In this document: positions 16,261-24,616 of the stretch, one piece after another
Layout: every line of letters starts with the position of its first letter
How positions within the stretch are numbered: position 1 is the stretch's first letter
IMG/VR virus record: IMGVR_UViG_3300017963_002783
Coordinates: 1-64,000 of that record
Direction: 5' to 3' (one strand)
Length of the DNA stretch: 64,000 nt
From: a virus
Program-made: the position numbers and the translations under genes
Notes under the pieces: model-generated
Database searches by the model: none
Seen by the model: the letters and a program-made list of their open reading frames with translations, nothing else
Told to the model about the DNA's origin: nothing

Positions 16261-17207
16261 GATTATATCGGGAGATGTACCGGATACGGGCTTTCGAAGA
16301 GGCCCTCATAAACCCCATCCTGTCGGGTGAGGTCAAGACTCCCTGCCATCTTTGCTCCGGGCAGGAAGCTGTCGCTGTAGGGGTCTGTCAGGCACTCCAA
16401 CCCACGGATGTTGTTTTTGGCAACCACCGCAGCCACGGCCATTATCTGGCCAAAGGCGGGGATATGAAGGCCCTCGCAGCGGAGATTTGGGGCAAGGAGA
16501 GGGGATGTTCCAGGGGCAGGGGCGGCTCCATGCACATCACGGCCCCCGAAGTGGGCTTCATGGGGGCAACCCCTATCGTTGCGGGAACCGTGGCTTTAGC
16601 TTTGGGTGCGGCCCTAGCCTTCAAGATAAGAGGTGAGAACAGGGTTGCCGTGTCCTTCTTTGGCGACGGGGCCATGGGGGAGGGTGTTATCTATGAAGCC
16701 CTTAATTTTGCAGGACTTCATGATCTTCCTATCCTGTTTGTGTGCGAGAACAATTATTACGCAACCCACATGCCGATTCAGAAATGCATGAGATGGAACA
16801 CGACTGTAACGGATCATGCTTGTGGATTCGGTGTGCCAATTTATACGGTAAACGGCAATAAGGTTCTGGATGTTTTTTGGGCGTTGCGGAATTACCTAAG
16901 AGATGGTCCGTTTTTTTTGGAGTGCAATACGTACCGTCTCCGAGGTCACGTAGGCCCTGACGACAACATCCAGGCTGAACACAGAGACATCAGGCCGCCT
17001 GAAGAAATCGAGGAATGGAAGGCTAAGGACCCCATAGAGACCTTCAGGCAGCACCTTTTCGACAAAACCCACGACTTCATGACGGAGGACAATGCTCTCA
17101 GAAAGGTAGAGCGGGAATCACAGGAAGAGGTTCAGGAAGCCATCGAGTTCGCCCGCACGTCCCCCTATCCCAAGAAGGAAGAATTAATGAGGTATGTGTA
17201 TGCGTAA
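16230..17207 (+). CDS. TPP-dependent dehydrogenase E1 alpha subunit
   Basis: 325 residues, full length for the E1 alpha family (pyruvate, branched-chain 2-oxoacid or acetoin dehydrogenases). Thiamine-diphosphate motif GDG at 145-147 with the Asn at 159 (EALNFAG). Also HLCSGQEAVAVG, GNHRSHGHYLAKGGD and GGSMHI segments. In polysaccharide clusters such pairs probably make a modified sugar or an acyl donor from a 2-oxo acid rather than feed central metabolism. The partner beta subunit lies 0.6 kb downstream after two AT-rich inserts. Confidence 0.88.
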   Translation: MPEYSQDFLIRLYREMYRIRAFEEALINPILSGEVKTPCHLCSGQEAVAVGVCQALQPTDVVFGNHRSHGHYLAKGGDMKALAAEIWGKERGCSRGRGGSMHITAPEVGFMGATPIVAGTVALALGAALAFKIRGENRVAVSFFGDGAMGEGVIYEALNFAGLHDLPILFVCENNYYATHMPIQKCMRWNTTVTDHACGFGVPIYTVNGNKVLDVFWALRNYLRDGPFFLECNTYRLRGHVGPDDNIQAEHRDIRPPEEIEEWKAKDPIETFRQHLFDKTHDFMTEDNALRKVERESQEEVQEAIEFARTSPYPKKEELMRYVYA

Positions 17208-17448
17208 ATCGTATCAGTTTTACATCAGGGTAAAATATCAATTCTGGAAACTTTACTGGAAGGTTCGAAGAACTAAAAGGCCGAAAATATGGCATGAATT
17301 GATGTTCGACCTCACAAACAGAAAAGGGATCGCTGTGGGAAAGATTTATCCTTATGGCAATCCAGTAACCGGAGAAGGTTGCTCCACCAAAGTCATTTTC
17401 AATTCAAAAGACTTTGGCATCGTTGCTTACAAGTCAAAGGCAGAATGA
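17194..17448 (+). CDS. Small basic protein with capsid-like C-terminus
   Basis: 84 residues. The basic N-terminal 35 residues are not recognised. The C-terminal half (KGIAVGKI, then KVIFNSKDFGIVAYKS) matches the extreme C-terminus of the major capsid protein of this same phage (FGIAVGII, then KAVYNSKDFSVVAYRS) in order and spacing, with a short insertion. AT-rich relative to its neighbours. It may bind the capsid by strand exchange, compete with capsid subunits, or be a fragment of a second capsid gene. The similarity is read directly from the two translations; function is inference. Confidence 0.55.
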   Translation: MCMRKSYQFYIRVKYQFWKLYWKVRRTKRPKIWHELMFDLTNRKGIAVGKIYPYGNPVTGEGCSTKVIFNSKDFGIVAYKSKAE

Positions 17449-17459
17449 GGTAAGAAGCT

Positions 17460-17816
17460 ATGCCTAAATGGGACTTTGCATCAGTCAATGCCGAACCAAA
17501 GATGATATTGTGGAGAAACGCAGCTAGAACACGACTCCCTGATTATGATTGCGTTGATTCTCTTGAAACGAAGGAAAAACTATTTGATTTCGGAAACCAA
17601 TTAGGGGTCTTGGCTGCCATGAGTATTCTTACGGAGGACGTCGCAGAGTTAAGAAAACCCCATGATTGGTGGCAAGCGTTCAAAGAACGATGGTTTCCTT
17701 CTAGGGCATTAAAACTTTGGCCCGTTGAATATGATTACGTTGACATAAAAGCACTTTATCCTGAAGCGACCTTCAAGGATGAAACCATCATTTGGAAAGC
17801 CAAAAAACGAAAATGA
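17460..17816 (+). CDS. AT-rich hypothetical phage protein
   Basis: 118 residues with a WWQAFKERWFPSRALKLWPV segment rich in Trp, then a YDYVDIKALYPEATF end. This pattern (KERWFP, LWPVEY, ALYPE) recurs in my memory of small uncharacterised phage proteins; no function is known to me. A GAGGTAAGAA site precedes the ATG, of the same kind as at 12594 and 12969. It and the gene before it split the E1 alpha/beta pair. Confidence 0.55.
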   Translation: MPKWDFASVNAEPKMILWRNAARTRLPDYDCVDSLETKEKLFDFGNQLGVLAAMSILTEDVAELRKPHDWWQAFKERWFPSRALKLWPVEYDYVDIKALYPEATFKDETIIWKAKKRK

Positions 17817-18481
17817 GACAGATAACTTACGTCCAAGCCATTAACGAAACCCTACATCAGCTAATGGAACGAGATAGCAGGGTTTTTCTTATCGGCCAGG
17901 GAGTAACATCTCCGTGGTACGTGGGCGGCACCTGTAACGGTTTGCTCGACCGCTTCGGGCCTGAACGGGTCATTGACACCCCAATCAGTGAAAACGCCGT
18001 GGCAGGCGCGGCGGTAGGGGCTGCCGTTTCAGGTTTGCGCCCCATCCTGGTTTTCCCGCGCATGGACTTCATGCTGTACGCCATGGATCCCATTATCAAC
18101 CATGCCGCCAAGTGGCACTATATGTTCGGGGGCGAGGCGGGTCCCGTGCCTCTTGTAATTTGGACAATCATTAATCGTGGGGGATGCCAGGGGGCACAGC
18201 ACTCTCAGGATTTAAGGTGGCTGTTCAAGAAGATTCCCGGGTTGAAATGGACAAACCCGCAGACTCCCGGTGAAGTAAATGAATCGCTGATAGATGCTGT
18301 TCTGGACGATAATCCTGTGATGTTTTTTGATGATAGGGATAGATACGAAACGGAAGGTGAAGTCTATCCTTATGTTTTAAAGAAGAATCCTGGCTGCCCC
18401 TGTCCATGCTCTTTACCCTTAGAGGAGGAATACTTTGAAAGATTACAAGGTCCCCTTCATCAACTACCCTCGCGCCCATGA
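17813..18481 (+). CDS. Truncated TPP-dependent E1 beta subunit
   Basis: 222 residues from the ATG at 17813, which overlaps the previous stop. Normal E1 beta chains have about 325 residues. The pyrimidine-binding domain is intact (QAINETLHQLMERDSRVFLIGQGV, DTPISENAVAGAAVGAAVSGLRPI, GGCQGAQHSQDL), but the C-terminal transketolase-C domain that closes the heterotetramer is missing. The last 25 or so residues (CPCPCSLPLEEEYFE onward) have no family resemblance and overlap the next gene. The subunit may still complete the cofactor site with E1 alpha, or the pair may be decaying. Confidence 0.78.
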   Translation: MRQITYVQAINETLHQLMERDSRVFLIGQGVTSPWYVGGTCNGLLDRFGPERVIDTPISENAVAGAAVGAAVSGLRPILVFPRMDFMLYAMDPIINHAAKWHYMFGGEAGPVPLVIWTIINRGGCQGAQHSQDLRWLFKKIPGLKWTNPQTPGEVNESLIDAVLDDNPVMFFDDRDRYETEGEVYPYVLKKNPGCPCPCSLPLEEEYFERLQGPLHQLPSRP

Positions 18482-19553
18482 CGCGCACAAGGAGGAATAC
18501 GAGGAAGCCGTTCTCAAGTGCATGAGGAAAGGCTACCTGATTTACCGGAACGACCTCATTAAGTTCGAGGATGAGTTCTCCAGCTATTGCGGCTGTCAGT
18601 ACGGCATTGGCACCGGAAGCTGCACGGGTGCCATGTTCATTGCGCTTAAGGCTTTGGGGATAGGCCTGGGCGACGAGGTAATCACGGTCTCCCACACCTA
18701 CATTGCCACCATAGACGTTATCAAGGCGGTAGGGGCGACACCCGTTCTTGTTGACGTGGAACCGCACAGTATGGTTATGAACCCATGGCATCTAAAAGAA
18801 GCCATTAGCCCGCACACAAAAGCTATCCTTCCTGTCCACTTGAACGGCAGGATGGTTCACATGCCTGAGATAATGGAGATAGCCGACAGGTACAACCTGT
18901 ACGTCATAGAGGATGCCGCCCAAGCGGTAGGGGCCGAAATAGACGGCAAGAAAGCAGGCTCATGGGGCGACATAGGCTGTTTCAGCTTCTACCCTGCCAA
19001 GATACTCGGCTGGTATGGAGAAGGCGGCATGGCGGTCACGAATAATTCATATTTAAAAGATATGATGTTTCCGCTTAGAGACCATGGCGAATTTCCAAAC
19101 TATAGGTATCCCCCAGAGTTTCGCAATGACCCTGAATTGATAGGAATTTGGGGCTACAACACCATTCTGGACAACATGGCCGCCGCCGTGCTCAGGGTGA
19201 AGCTCAAGTATCTACCGGAAACACTTGAGCGCAGAAGACAGATCGCAAGACAATATTTGTCAGCGTTTTGCAGGCCAGAATGGGATTTGCATCAATCGTG
19301 GCAGAACTACGTCCTGAAGGTTCCGGACGGCAAGCGGGACGCTCTCCAGCACTACCTTTACGACCAGGGCATCGAAACGATGGTCCACTGGCGCACCCCG
19401 AACCACAAGCAGAAAGCCCTCGGGCTTCATTTCCACTTGCCCGTAACGGAAAGTTTGTCGCAAGAGGTATTGTCCTTACCCCTTTATCCTGAGTTGGCAG
19501 ATTTCGAGGTAGAGTATGTTATTAAAGCTGTTAAAGCGTTCTTTGAGTCATGA
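18435..19553 (+). CDS. DegT/DnrJ/EryC1/StrS sugar aminotransferase
   Basis: 372 residues, full length. PLP enzyme that adds an amino group to a keto nucleotide sugar. Motifs: GTGSCTGAMFIALKALGIGLGDEV, ITVSHTYIATIDV, the PLP ring-binding VIEDAAQAVGAEIDG and the Schiff-base lysine in CFSFYPAKILGWYGEGG. TTG start, set by GAGGAGG six bases upstream and located inside the E1 beta frame. It works naturally after the NAD-epimerase/dehydratase and before the acyltransferase at 20267. Confidence 0.9.
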   Translation: MKDYKVPFINYPRAHDAHKEEYEEAVLKCMRKGYLIYRNDLIKFEDEFSSYCGCQYGIGTGSCTGAMFIALKALGIGLGDEVITVSHTYIATIDVIKAVGATPVLVDVEPHSMVMNPWHLKEAISPHTKAILPVHLNGRMVHMPEIMEIADRYNLYVIEDAAQAVGAEIDGKKAGSWGDIGCFSFYPAKILGWYGEGGMAVTNNSYLKDMMFPLRDHGEFPNYRYPPEFRNDPELIGIWGYNTILDNMAAAVLRVKLKYLPETLERRRQIARQYLSAFCRPEWDLHQSWQNYVLKVPDGKRDALQHYLYDQGIETMVHWRTPNHKQKALGLHFHLPVTESLSQEVLSLPLYPELADFEVEYVIKAVKAFFES

Positions 19554-20274
19554 TCAGAGAACGGCTATCGTCAATGCCTGCCCGGATTCGTTGTTCGCAT
19601 GGATTACGAATCATAGAAACAATGGGGTCACTATTGAGCGGTCAGGTTTTTATTGGGTGATCTCCTCGGACGGAATTACTCTCAGGTCCCCCACTCCCAA
19701 AATGACGGGCTTTGGCCTAAACTACTTTAAGCACAAATTTCTCAAGTATTTCACCATCGAAAAAGACGATACTTGCTTGGATATCGGGGCCTGCATTGGT
19801 GACACGACTTTGGCTATGGTTAAGCTCGGATGTGGCAAGGTTTGCGCCGTTGAGCCCGACCCCATAAACGCCATGTATTTGCGGTATAATGTTGGACACT
19901 TAGCCGATGTCTACGAAATTGCCATATCGGACAAGCGCGGGCAGGCCACCCTGCATGTTGCCAGAAGCATTGCAGGGCATTCATTGGCGGATTACAGGAC
20001 CAGGCGCTATGACAGCATCGAAGTCGATTGCGTCACTTTGAACCAGTTAAGTTGTGTGACTAATCTTTGGGATTTCGTCAAGATTGATGTTCAGGGCAGT
20101 GAAGAGACAGTTTTCCGGGGGCAGGAAAAGTTTTTAAGTCAAGTCAAGAAGATGGTAGTCGAGACCCATAAATGGCGCGAGGGAGACACTGCGCCATCTC
20201 TTTACCAGTTTTTGGAACCCCACTTTAAAAACGTGAGATTTGATAATAGGCTGTTTTATTGCTGGAATGATTAA
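19516..20274 (+). CDS. FkbM-family methyltransferase
   Basis: 252 residues. SAM-dependent O-methyltransferase family often found in glycan clusters. The SAM site reads DTCLDIGACIGDTTLAMVKLG, followed by VCAVEPDPINAMYLRYNV and the FkbM block LWDFVKIDVQGSEETVFRGQ near residue 190. Start ATG at 19516 overlaps the aminotransferase by 38 bases. Probably caps or modifies a sugar hydroxyl. Confidence 0.83.
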   Translation: MLLKLLKRSLSHDQRTAIVNACPDSLFAWITNHRNNGVTIERSGFYWVISSDGITLRSPTPKMTGFGLNYFKHKFLKYFTIEKDDTCLDIGACIGDTTLAMVKLGCGKVCAVEPDPINAMYLRYNVGHLADVYEIAISDKRGQATLHVARSIAGHSLADYRTRRYDSIEVDCVTLNQLSCVTNLWDFVKIDVQGSEETVFRGQEKFLSQVKKMVVETHKWREGDTAPSLYQFLEPHFKNVRFDNRLFYCWND

Positions 20275-20668
20275 GGGACTTGCAAGATTTCTTCTAACGC
20301 TCTGGAAGTTCAGGGATGTTCAGCTTGCCCTGTGTGCCGATATTCGCAATATCCGCACCATCCCGAAATCGACAGAGTTTGCCCATCACGCTTTTGGCGC
20401 CGTGATTGGCGGGGATGTCATAATGGGTGAGCATTGCATTATTCATCCCGGGGTGCTCATAGGTAATCGGGTCCCAACGGATGTACCCATGCAGCCGATT
20501 CTTGGCGACAATGTGGTGGTTTATCATCAATCTACCCTTCTGGGCAATATTCGGATAGGGAACGGCGCGAAAATCGGGGCGCACAGTCTTGTACTGAAGG
20601 ATGTTCCCGAAAACACCACGGCTTATGGAGTGCCAGCGAAGGTAAATGTGGCGAAACATGAAAGCTAG
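20267..20668 (+). CDS. Hexapeptide-repeat acyltransferase (CysE-like)
   Basis: 133 residues from the ATG at 20267, which overlaps the previous stop by eight bases. Left-handed beta-helix repeats are visible (VIGGDVIMGEHCIIHPGVLIG, LGDNVVVYHQSTLLGNIRIGNGAKIGAHSLVLKDVP) ending in the AYGVPAK closing motif typical of serine O-acetyltransferase and sugar O-acetyltransferases. It most likely acetylates a sugar or an amine using acetyl-CoA. Confidence 0.8.
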   Translation: MIKGLARFLLTLWKFRDVQLALCADIRNIRTIPKSTEFAHHAFGAVIGGDVIMGEHCIIHPGVLIGNRVPTDVPMQPILGDNVVVYHQSTLLGNIRIGNGAKIGAHSLVLKDVPENTTAYGVPAKVNVAKHES

Positions 20669-21287
20669 GTTTTTCTACAAGGCTGCCATTTTCTGGAAAT
20701 ACAGGCATTTATGGGATGGCAGATGGGGTGCAGGTTATTCAAACAATCAAGCCCTCTATCACAAGCACAGGAAGTTCATCCTGGAGGCTATGGCGAAGTA
20801 TGCGCCCTACTGTGATCTGAACGTCCTAGAGCTTGGTTGTGGCGCGGGCGCCAACTTGAAGCGCATCCAGATTAGATGGCCGTGGGCGCAGGTAACGGGT
20901 ATTGACGTCAGCCAGGAGGCCGTCAATGAGGTGAAAAGTCTCGAGTGGGAAGATGGACCCGCTACGTTTAAGTGCCAGGATATTCGTGAGGGCAAATGGC
21001 GGAACGATCGTTACGACATTATACTCACGGATGCTATGCTGATATCCCTAAGACCGGAAACTCTTAGGAAGGTTTTGGCTTATTGCCTTGAGGCGGCAAG
21101 TATGGCGTTGGTATTTTGCGAGTGGCATCATTATGGCTCAGGTGGATTCATTGATGAAAACCATTGGGTGCATAACTACCTGGAGTTTTTTCCCAAAGCG
21201 GTGATAACGAAAATACCGCCCGAGCTTTGGCCAGGAGGAGGGGGCTGGGAAAAATACGGCAGTATCATAGAGGTTGATTTGCGATGA
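20646..21287 (+). CDS. Class I SAM methyltransferase
   Basis: 213 residues. Motif I is canonical (VLELGCGAGANL, near residues 60-71), followed by VTGIDVSQEAVNEV and FKCQDIREGKW. The N-terminal 50 residues are aromatic and basic, as in sugar or lipid methyltransferases. An alternative ATG lies at 20658. The overlap with the acyltransferase suggests coupled translation. Substrate unknown, likely a glycan. Confidence 0.8.
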   Translation: MWRNMKARFFYKAAIFWKYRHLWDGRWGAGYSNNQALYHKHRKFILEAMAKYAPYCDLNVLELGCGAGANLKRIQIRWPWAQVTGIDVSQEAVNEVKSLEWEDGPATFKCQDIREGKWRNDRYDIILTDAMLISLRPETLRKVLAYCLEAASMALVFCEWHHYGSGGFIDENHWVHNYLEFFPKAVITKIPPELWPGGGGWEKYGSIIEVDLR

Positions 21288-21433
21288 AGCGATCCGAAGC
21301 CGAAGCGTTTGCGCGAACCATTATCAAAAAATGCGAAGAGAGACATATCTGGTACGATGTGCATAAAAGTTCCCGGCCCAAGCTGGGCAAGATAGAGATT
21401 GTCATATCATTAAAAGTAGACTCTGACGACTAA
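21284..21433 (+). CDS. Small hypothetical protein
   Basis: 49 residues, starting in an ATGA overlap with the methyltransferase stop. Basic and acidic residues alternate (KRSEAEAFARTIIKKCEERH), then a beta-like end (LGKIEIVISLKVD). It is the last gene before the strong terminator at 21461. Not recognised. Confidence 0.5.
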   Translation: MKRSEAEAFARTIIKKCEERHIWYDVHKSSRPKLGKIEIVISLKVDSDD

Positions 21434-21460
21434 GTAATACTCAAACGAGCACCGAGGTAA

Positions 21461-21518
21461 AGGGCCGTTGAGGATTGCATCTAGTTCGCTAGGTGTGTTC
21501 CTTGACGGCCCTTTTTTT
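21461..21518 (+). terminator. Strong Rho-independent terminator ending the sugar cluster
   Basis: AGGGCCGT (21461-21468) pairs with ACGGCCCT (21505-21512), followed by a run of seven T. Beyond two non-pairing positions the stem continues with AGGA/TCCT. It separates the sugar cluster from the scaffold and capsid genes. Confidence 0.85.
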
Positions 21519-21549
21519 ATTTCCACGAACACGAAAGGAGAAACATCTG

Positions 21550-22575
21550 ATGGCTAAGGAGACAGACGGAACAGGGGCTCCTGGGAGTGCCGAAGATCAA
21601 GTGGCCGGCGACGAGACTCAGGACGAAAGCCAGGACGTTTGGAACGTAGAGGGTAATTTACCTGACGACATGAAGCCGGACAAGAAGGCAGTTCCGACAC
21701 CCAAGCAAAAGCAGCCGGGGGAAGAACCTCCACCCGCCAAAGAAGAGGGCGAGGAAGAAGAGGAACCGGCAGAAGAAGTTGAGGAAGAAGAGCCGTCTTC
21801 TGAAGAGGCGCAACCTACGGAGCGCGAAATGGAGCTCGAAAGGCAGGTTGCAGAACTGACAGGCCAGATGGGTCAGTTTCAGCAGATGCTGGAATACTAT
21901 CAGGGGCTTGTCAACCAGGGCGTACCCCAGCAGGGGCAGCAGCAACAACCTGGGCAACCGCAACCTCAAACCCCCGTGCCGGGGCAGCAACAACCCGGAA
22001 CGGAAACCCAGATGCAGAAACCCCCGGAGGGAATACTAACTCCGGGCCAATGGGACAGCACCGATTGGGCAAAAGCCCAAGAGGACATGGGGAAATACTT
22101 CGATTGGCACACCAAATCGACCGTTCAGGAAAACTTGCAGAACGCTTATCAGCAAGCCATACAGCCCGTTTTTCAGGCTATCGGCAATCAGTTGAGTGCT
22201 ATTCGGGAGATGGTCGTCAAGGCCCAGCATAAGGACTATGACGACGTTATCAAGGCGGTTCATGACGAACTGTTCTATCTCGACCCGAACGGCAGACCGC
22301 TTGCCGAGAAAAATCCGGCCCTGATTAAGTATTTTCAGCAAGCACCCTTTCCCGAACTGGCCATGTACCAATGGGGCCTATCGAAAAAAGCCCCCGATAA
22401 GATCAAGGAAGCTGCACGGAAAGGCTCAAAGGAAACGGCGAAGAAAATCGCAGCGAAACCCAAAGGCCCTACAAGGCCGAAAGCCTCTGCACCTCCCGGT
22501 GAGGGGCCTGCACTTGATTGGGATTCCGATGAGCAGACCGTTGAGGCGGAACTGGATAAGGCTCACCTCATTTAG
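21550..22575 (+). CDS. Capsid scaffolding protein
   Basis: 341 residues. Scaffolds chaperone procapsid assembly and leave before or during packaging. Evidence: position directly before the major capsid gene, a very acidic N-terminal third (runs of Glu around residues 60-80), a coiled coil (REMELERQVAELTGQMGQFQQ), a Pro/Gln linker, then a helical region with FDWHTKSTVQENLQNAYQQA and a basic C-terminal part that would contact coat protein. The ATG at 21550 has AAAGGAG at good distance; a longer GTG frame would begin inside the terminator. Confidence 0.8.
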   Translation: MAKETDGTGAPGSAEDQVAGDETQDESQDVWNVEGNLPDDMKPDKKAVPTPKQKQPGEEPPPAKEEGEEEEEPAEEVEEEEPSSEEAQPTEREMELERQVAELTGQMGQFQQMLEYYQGLVNQGVPQQGQQQQPGQPQPQTPVPGQQQPGTETQMQKPPEGILTPGQWDSTDWAKAQEDMGKYFDWHTKSTVQENLQNAYQQAIQPVFQAIGNQLSAIREMVVKAQHKDYDDVIKAVHDELFYLDPNGRPLAEKNPALIKYFQQAPFPELAMYQWGLSKKAPDKIKEAARKGSKETAKKIAAKPKGPTRPKASAPPGEGPALDWDSDEQTVEAELDKAHLI

Positions 22576-22627
22576 TAACCGTTCTTCCTTGGTCCTCTTT
22601 TTCACTCATTAAGGAGGAAGAACTGGT

Positions 22628-23656
22628 ATGGCCACTATTAAATTTACAGGACTTGTAAACAACGCACACAGGGTTCAGAGATGGGCCGTGCAGTTGTGGC
22701 ATACGCATCAGAGAGATCAGTTCTTCAAGGGATATCAGGGAACCGGCCCGAACAACATTGTTCAGACCAAGTTGGACTTCACCAAGAAGGCCGGTTATCA
22801 GATGACCGAAGGACTGATTATGCCCTTTGAGGGCGCCGGGGTTGTAAACGACGAAGTGTTGGAAGACCAGGAAGAGGCCCCGGACTTCCATTCCATGACC
22901 TGGACGATTTCTCAGTTGAGAAATGCCGGTCGGGTGGAAGGCGAAGAGACAACCCAGCAGGTGGAATACAACCTGCCTGAAGAGACCAGGATGGGCCTGG
23001 GCGACTGGATGGCCGAAAAGAGAGACGAGGCCATTTTTACCGCCGCTCATGGCTCCTGTACGAAAATCTTTTACGTGAACAACAGGGCAGGCACCGCGAC
23101 AGTCGTTGCGGCTGACCTTTTGACCCTGGCGGATATTATCAAGGCGAAGACTTACGCCAAGTCCACCGCGGACCCGAAGATTCCGCCTTTGAAGATTTCC
23201 AACGTGAACAAGAAGAGTGTCTATCGCTATTTGTTCGTCATGCACGACCACGTAGCGTACGACCTGGCAGTCAATGACGCCACCTATCAGCAGGTGGCCC
23301 GTGAAGCCCGCGAGAGGGGTGGGGGAAACCCGCTGTTCTCGGGTGCCCTTCTGGACTGGATGGGCGTTGTGCTCCAGGAGCATGACAATGTATCCAACTT
23401 TGCCGGATGGGGTGCAAGCGCGGACGTTTATGGGAGTGAATCGCTCCTGATGGGGCGACAGGCCATCATTGTCGGCATTGGTGGATACCGCATGAGGGGC
23501 AAGAACGGCTACCTCAAGTGGGTGGAGAAAAAGTTCGACTATGAGAACCAATTCGGCATCGCTGTGGGCATTATCAAGGGTGAGGCCAAAGCGGTTTATA
23601 ACAGCAAGGACTTCTCCGTTGTTGCCTACCGGTCCGCCAGAACCAACGTGGCTTAA
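22628..23656 (+). CDS. Major capsid protein (N4-gp56 family)
   Basis: 342 residues. HK97-fold coat protein of the N4-gp56 type: the start INNAHRVQRW-like region (VNNAHRVQRWAVQLWHTHQR), VQTKLDFTKKAGYQMTEGLIMPF, a long SQLRNAGRVEGEETTQQVEYNL segment and the C-terminal FDYENQFGIAVGIIKGEAKA with the closing NSKDFSVVAYRS. TAAGGAGGAAG precedes the ATG, as fits a highly expressed gene. A small protein at 17194 copies its C-terminal strands. Confidence 0.88.
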   Translation: MATIKFTGLVNNAHRVQRWAVQLWHTHQRDQFFKGYQGTGPNNIVQTKLDFTKKAGYQMTEGLIMPFEGAGVVNDEVLEDQEEAPDFHSMTWTISQLRNAGRVEGEETTQQVEYNLPEETRMGLGDWMAEKRDEAIFTAAHGSCTKIFYVNNRAGTATVVAADLLTLADIIKAKTYAKSTADPKIPPLKISNVNKKSVYRYLFVMHDHVAYDLAVNDATYQQVAREARERGGGNPLFSGALLDWMGVVLQEHDNVSNFAGWGASADVYGSESLLMGRQAIIVGIGGYRMRGKNGYLKWVEKKFDYENQFGIAVGIIKGEAKAVYNSKDFSVVAYRSARTNVA

Positions 23657-23695
23657 ACCTTAAGTTTTTAACCCTAGATAAGGAGTTTACATAAA

Positions 23696-24595
23696 ATGAG
23701 CGGTGATGAAGAAAGATCACGGGAGGCTCTAAGCCAGCAAGAGGACAAGGATCTCTGGCAATCCTTTTTACGGCTCACGGAGAATGATTTCATGTCGTGG
23801 GCCAAGGATCCGGAGAATCTGGCATCTGTGCAAAGCGCATCAGACCGCACGAAGAAGACTTACATTACGAAGTGGAAGAAGTATTCTGCGGAACCGTGTC
23901 CTCTTGAACCACCGGAGGATAAGCCGAAAGCCCCCGCTGTTATCTCCAAGAGAGAAGAGAGCGAGCCGGAAGCCCCTCCGGAAAGCCAGGATGTCGAATA
24001 CCTCAGCTACGAGGAGTATTCCATGGGCAGTCGAGTAAACACCCTGGAATACTTCCGCGTACCCGACCATGACGTGGACCCCGCGACCCATCCCGGGCCG
24101 TGGACGGAGCGTTGTGTTGGGCGCAATCAGGAGACTGGAAAGCTCCAGATGGTTCGCATCCCCGCACGGGATTTTCCTGTCGAACCCCACATGGTAGTTC
24201 GCTACCGGGGAAGTGTGGTCCAGGACCACCAATCGGTCCACACGAATAGCGTTGTGTATAAGAAGCAGCGCCATGGGTACACTTTTGACAGGTTTTACAT
24301 CAATCCTAGAAACAAGAAGCGGTACGACCGTTGCTGCCTTATCCTGGACCGGATTCATCAGGCCGGCCTGCTCTTTGAAAAATGGGTAGGCAGGGATAGG
24401 AAGGCGCGGGCCAGGCTGCGCAAACAGCGAGGAGCGCACGGGCAACCTTTAGACGAACCGATGTACGAATTGATCGGGGCGACTGAGGGGGATTACCGGG
24501 ACCTGAAGCGGCTGTTCGAGCGGCATTTCCTGAGAAGCATGAAGGACGAGCTGGCTGACGATATTGGCTTACAGCTCCTTATCGGAACGTCATAA
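23696..24595 (+). CDS. Structural-region hypothetical protein
   Basis: 299 residues. The acidic, disordered N-terminal 100 residues (rich in E, P, S) lead to a basic C-terminal half with many Arg, Tyr and His (HGYTFDRFYINPRNKKRYDRC, RDRKARARLRKQRG). Not recognised. Located between major capsid and neck genes, so a head-completion or DNA-binding virion role is likely. Confidence 0.55.
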   Translation: MSGDEERSREALSQQEDKDLWQSFLRLTENDFMSWAKDPENLASVQSASDRTKKTYITKWKKYSAEPCPLEPPEDKPKAPAVISKREESEPEAPPESQDVEYLSYEEYSMGSRVNTLEYFRVPDHDVDPATHPGPWTERCVGRNQETGKLQMVRIPARDFPVEPHMVVRYRGSVVQDHQSVHTNSVVYKKQRHGYTFDRFYINPRNKKRYDRCCLILDRIHQAGLLFEKWVGRDRKARARLRKQRGAHGQPLDEPMYELIGATEGDYRDLKRLFERHFLRSMKDELADDIGLQLLIGTS

Positions 24596-24616
24596 CAATA
24601 GGAGGCATTGACGCTT

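Noticed and set aside
21493-21549. Longer N-terminus of the scaffolding protein
   Set aside because: The upstream GTG lies inside the terminator hairpin, while the ATG at 21550 has AAAGGAG at the right distance.
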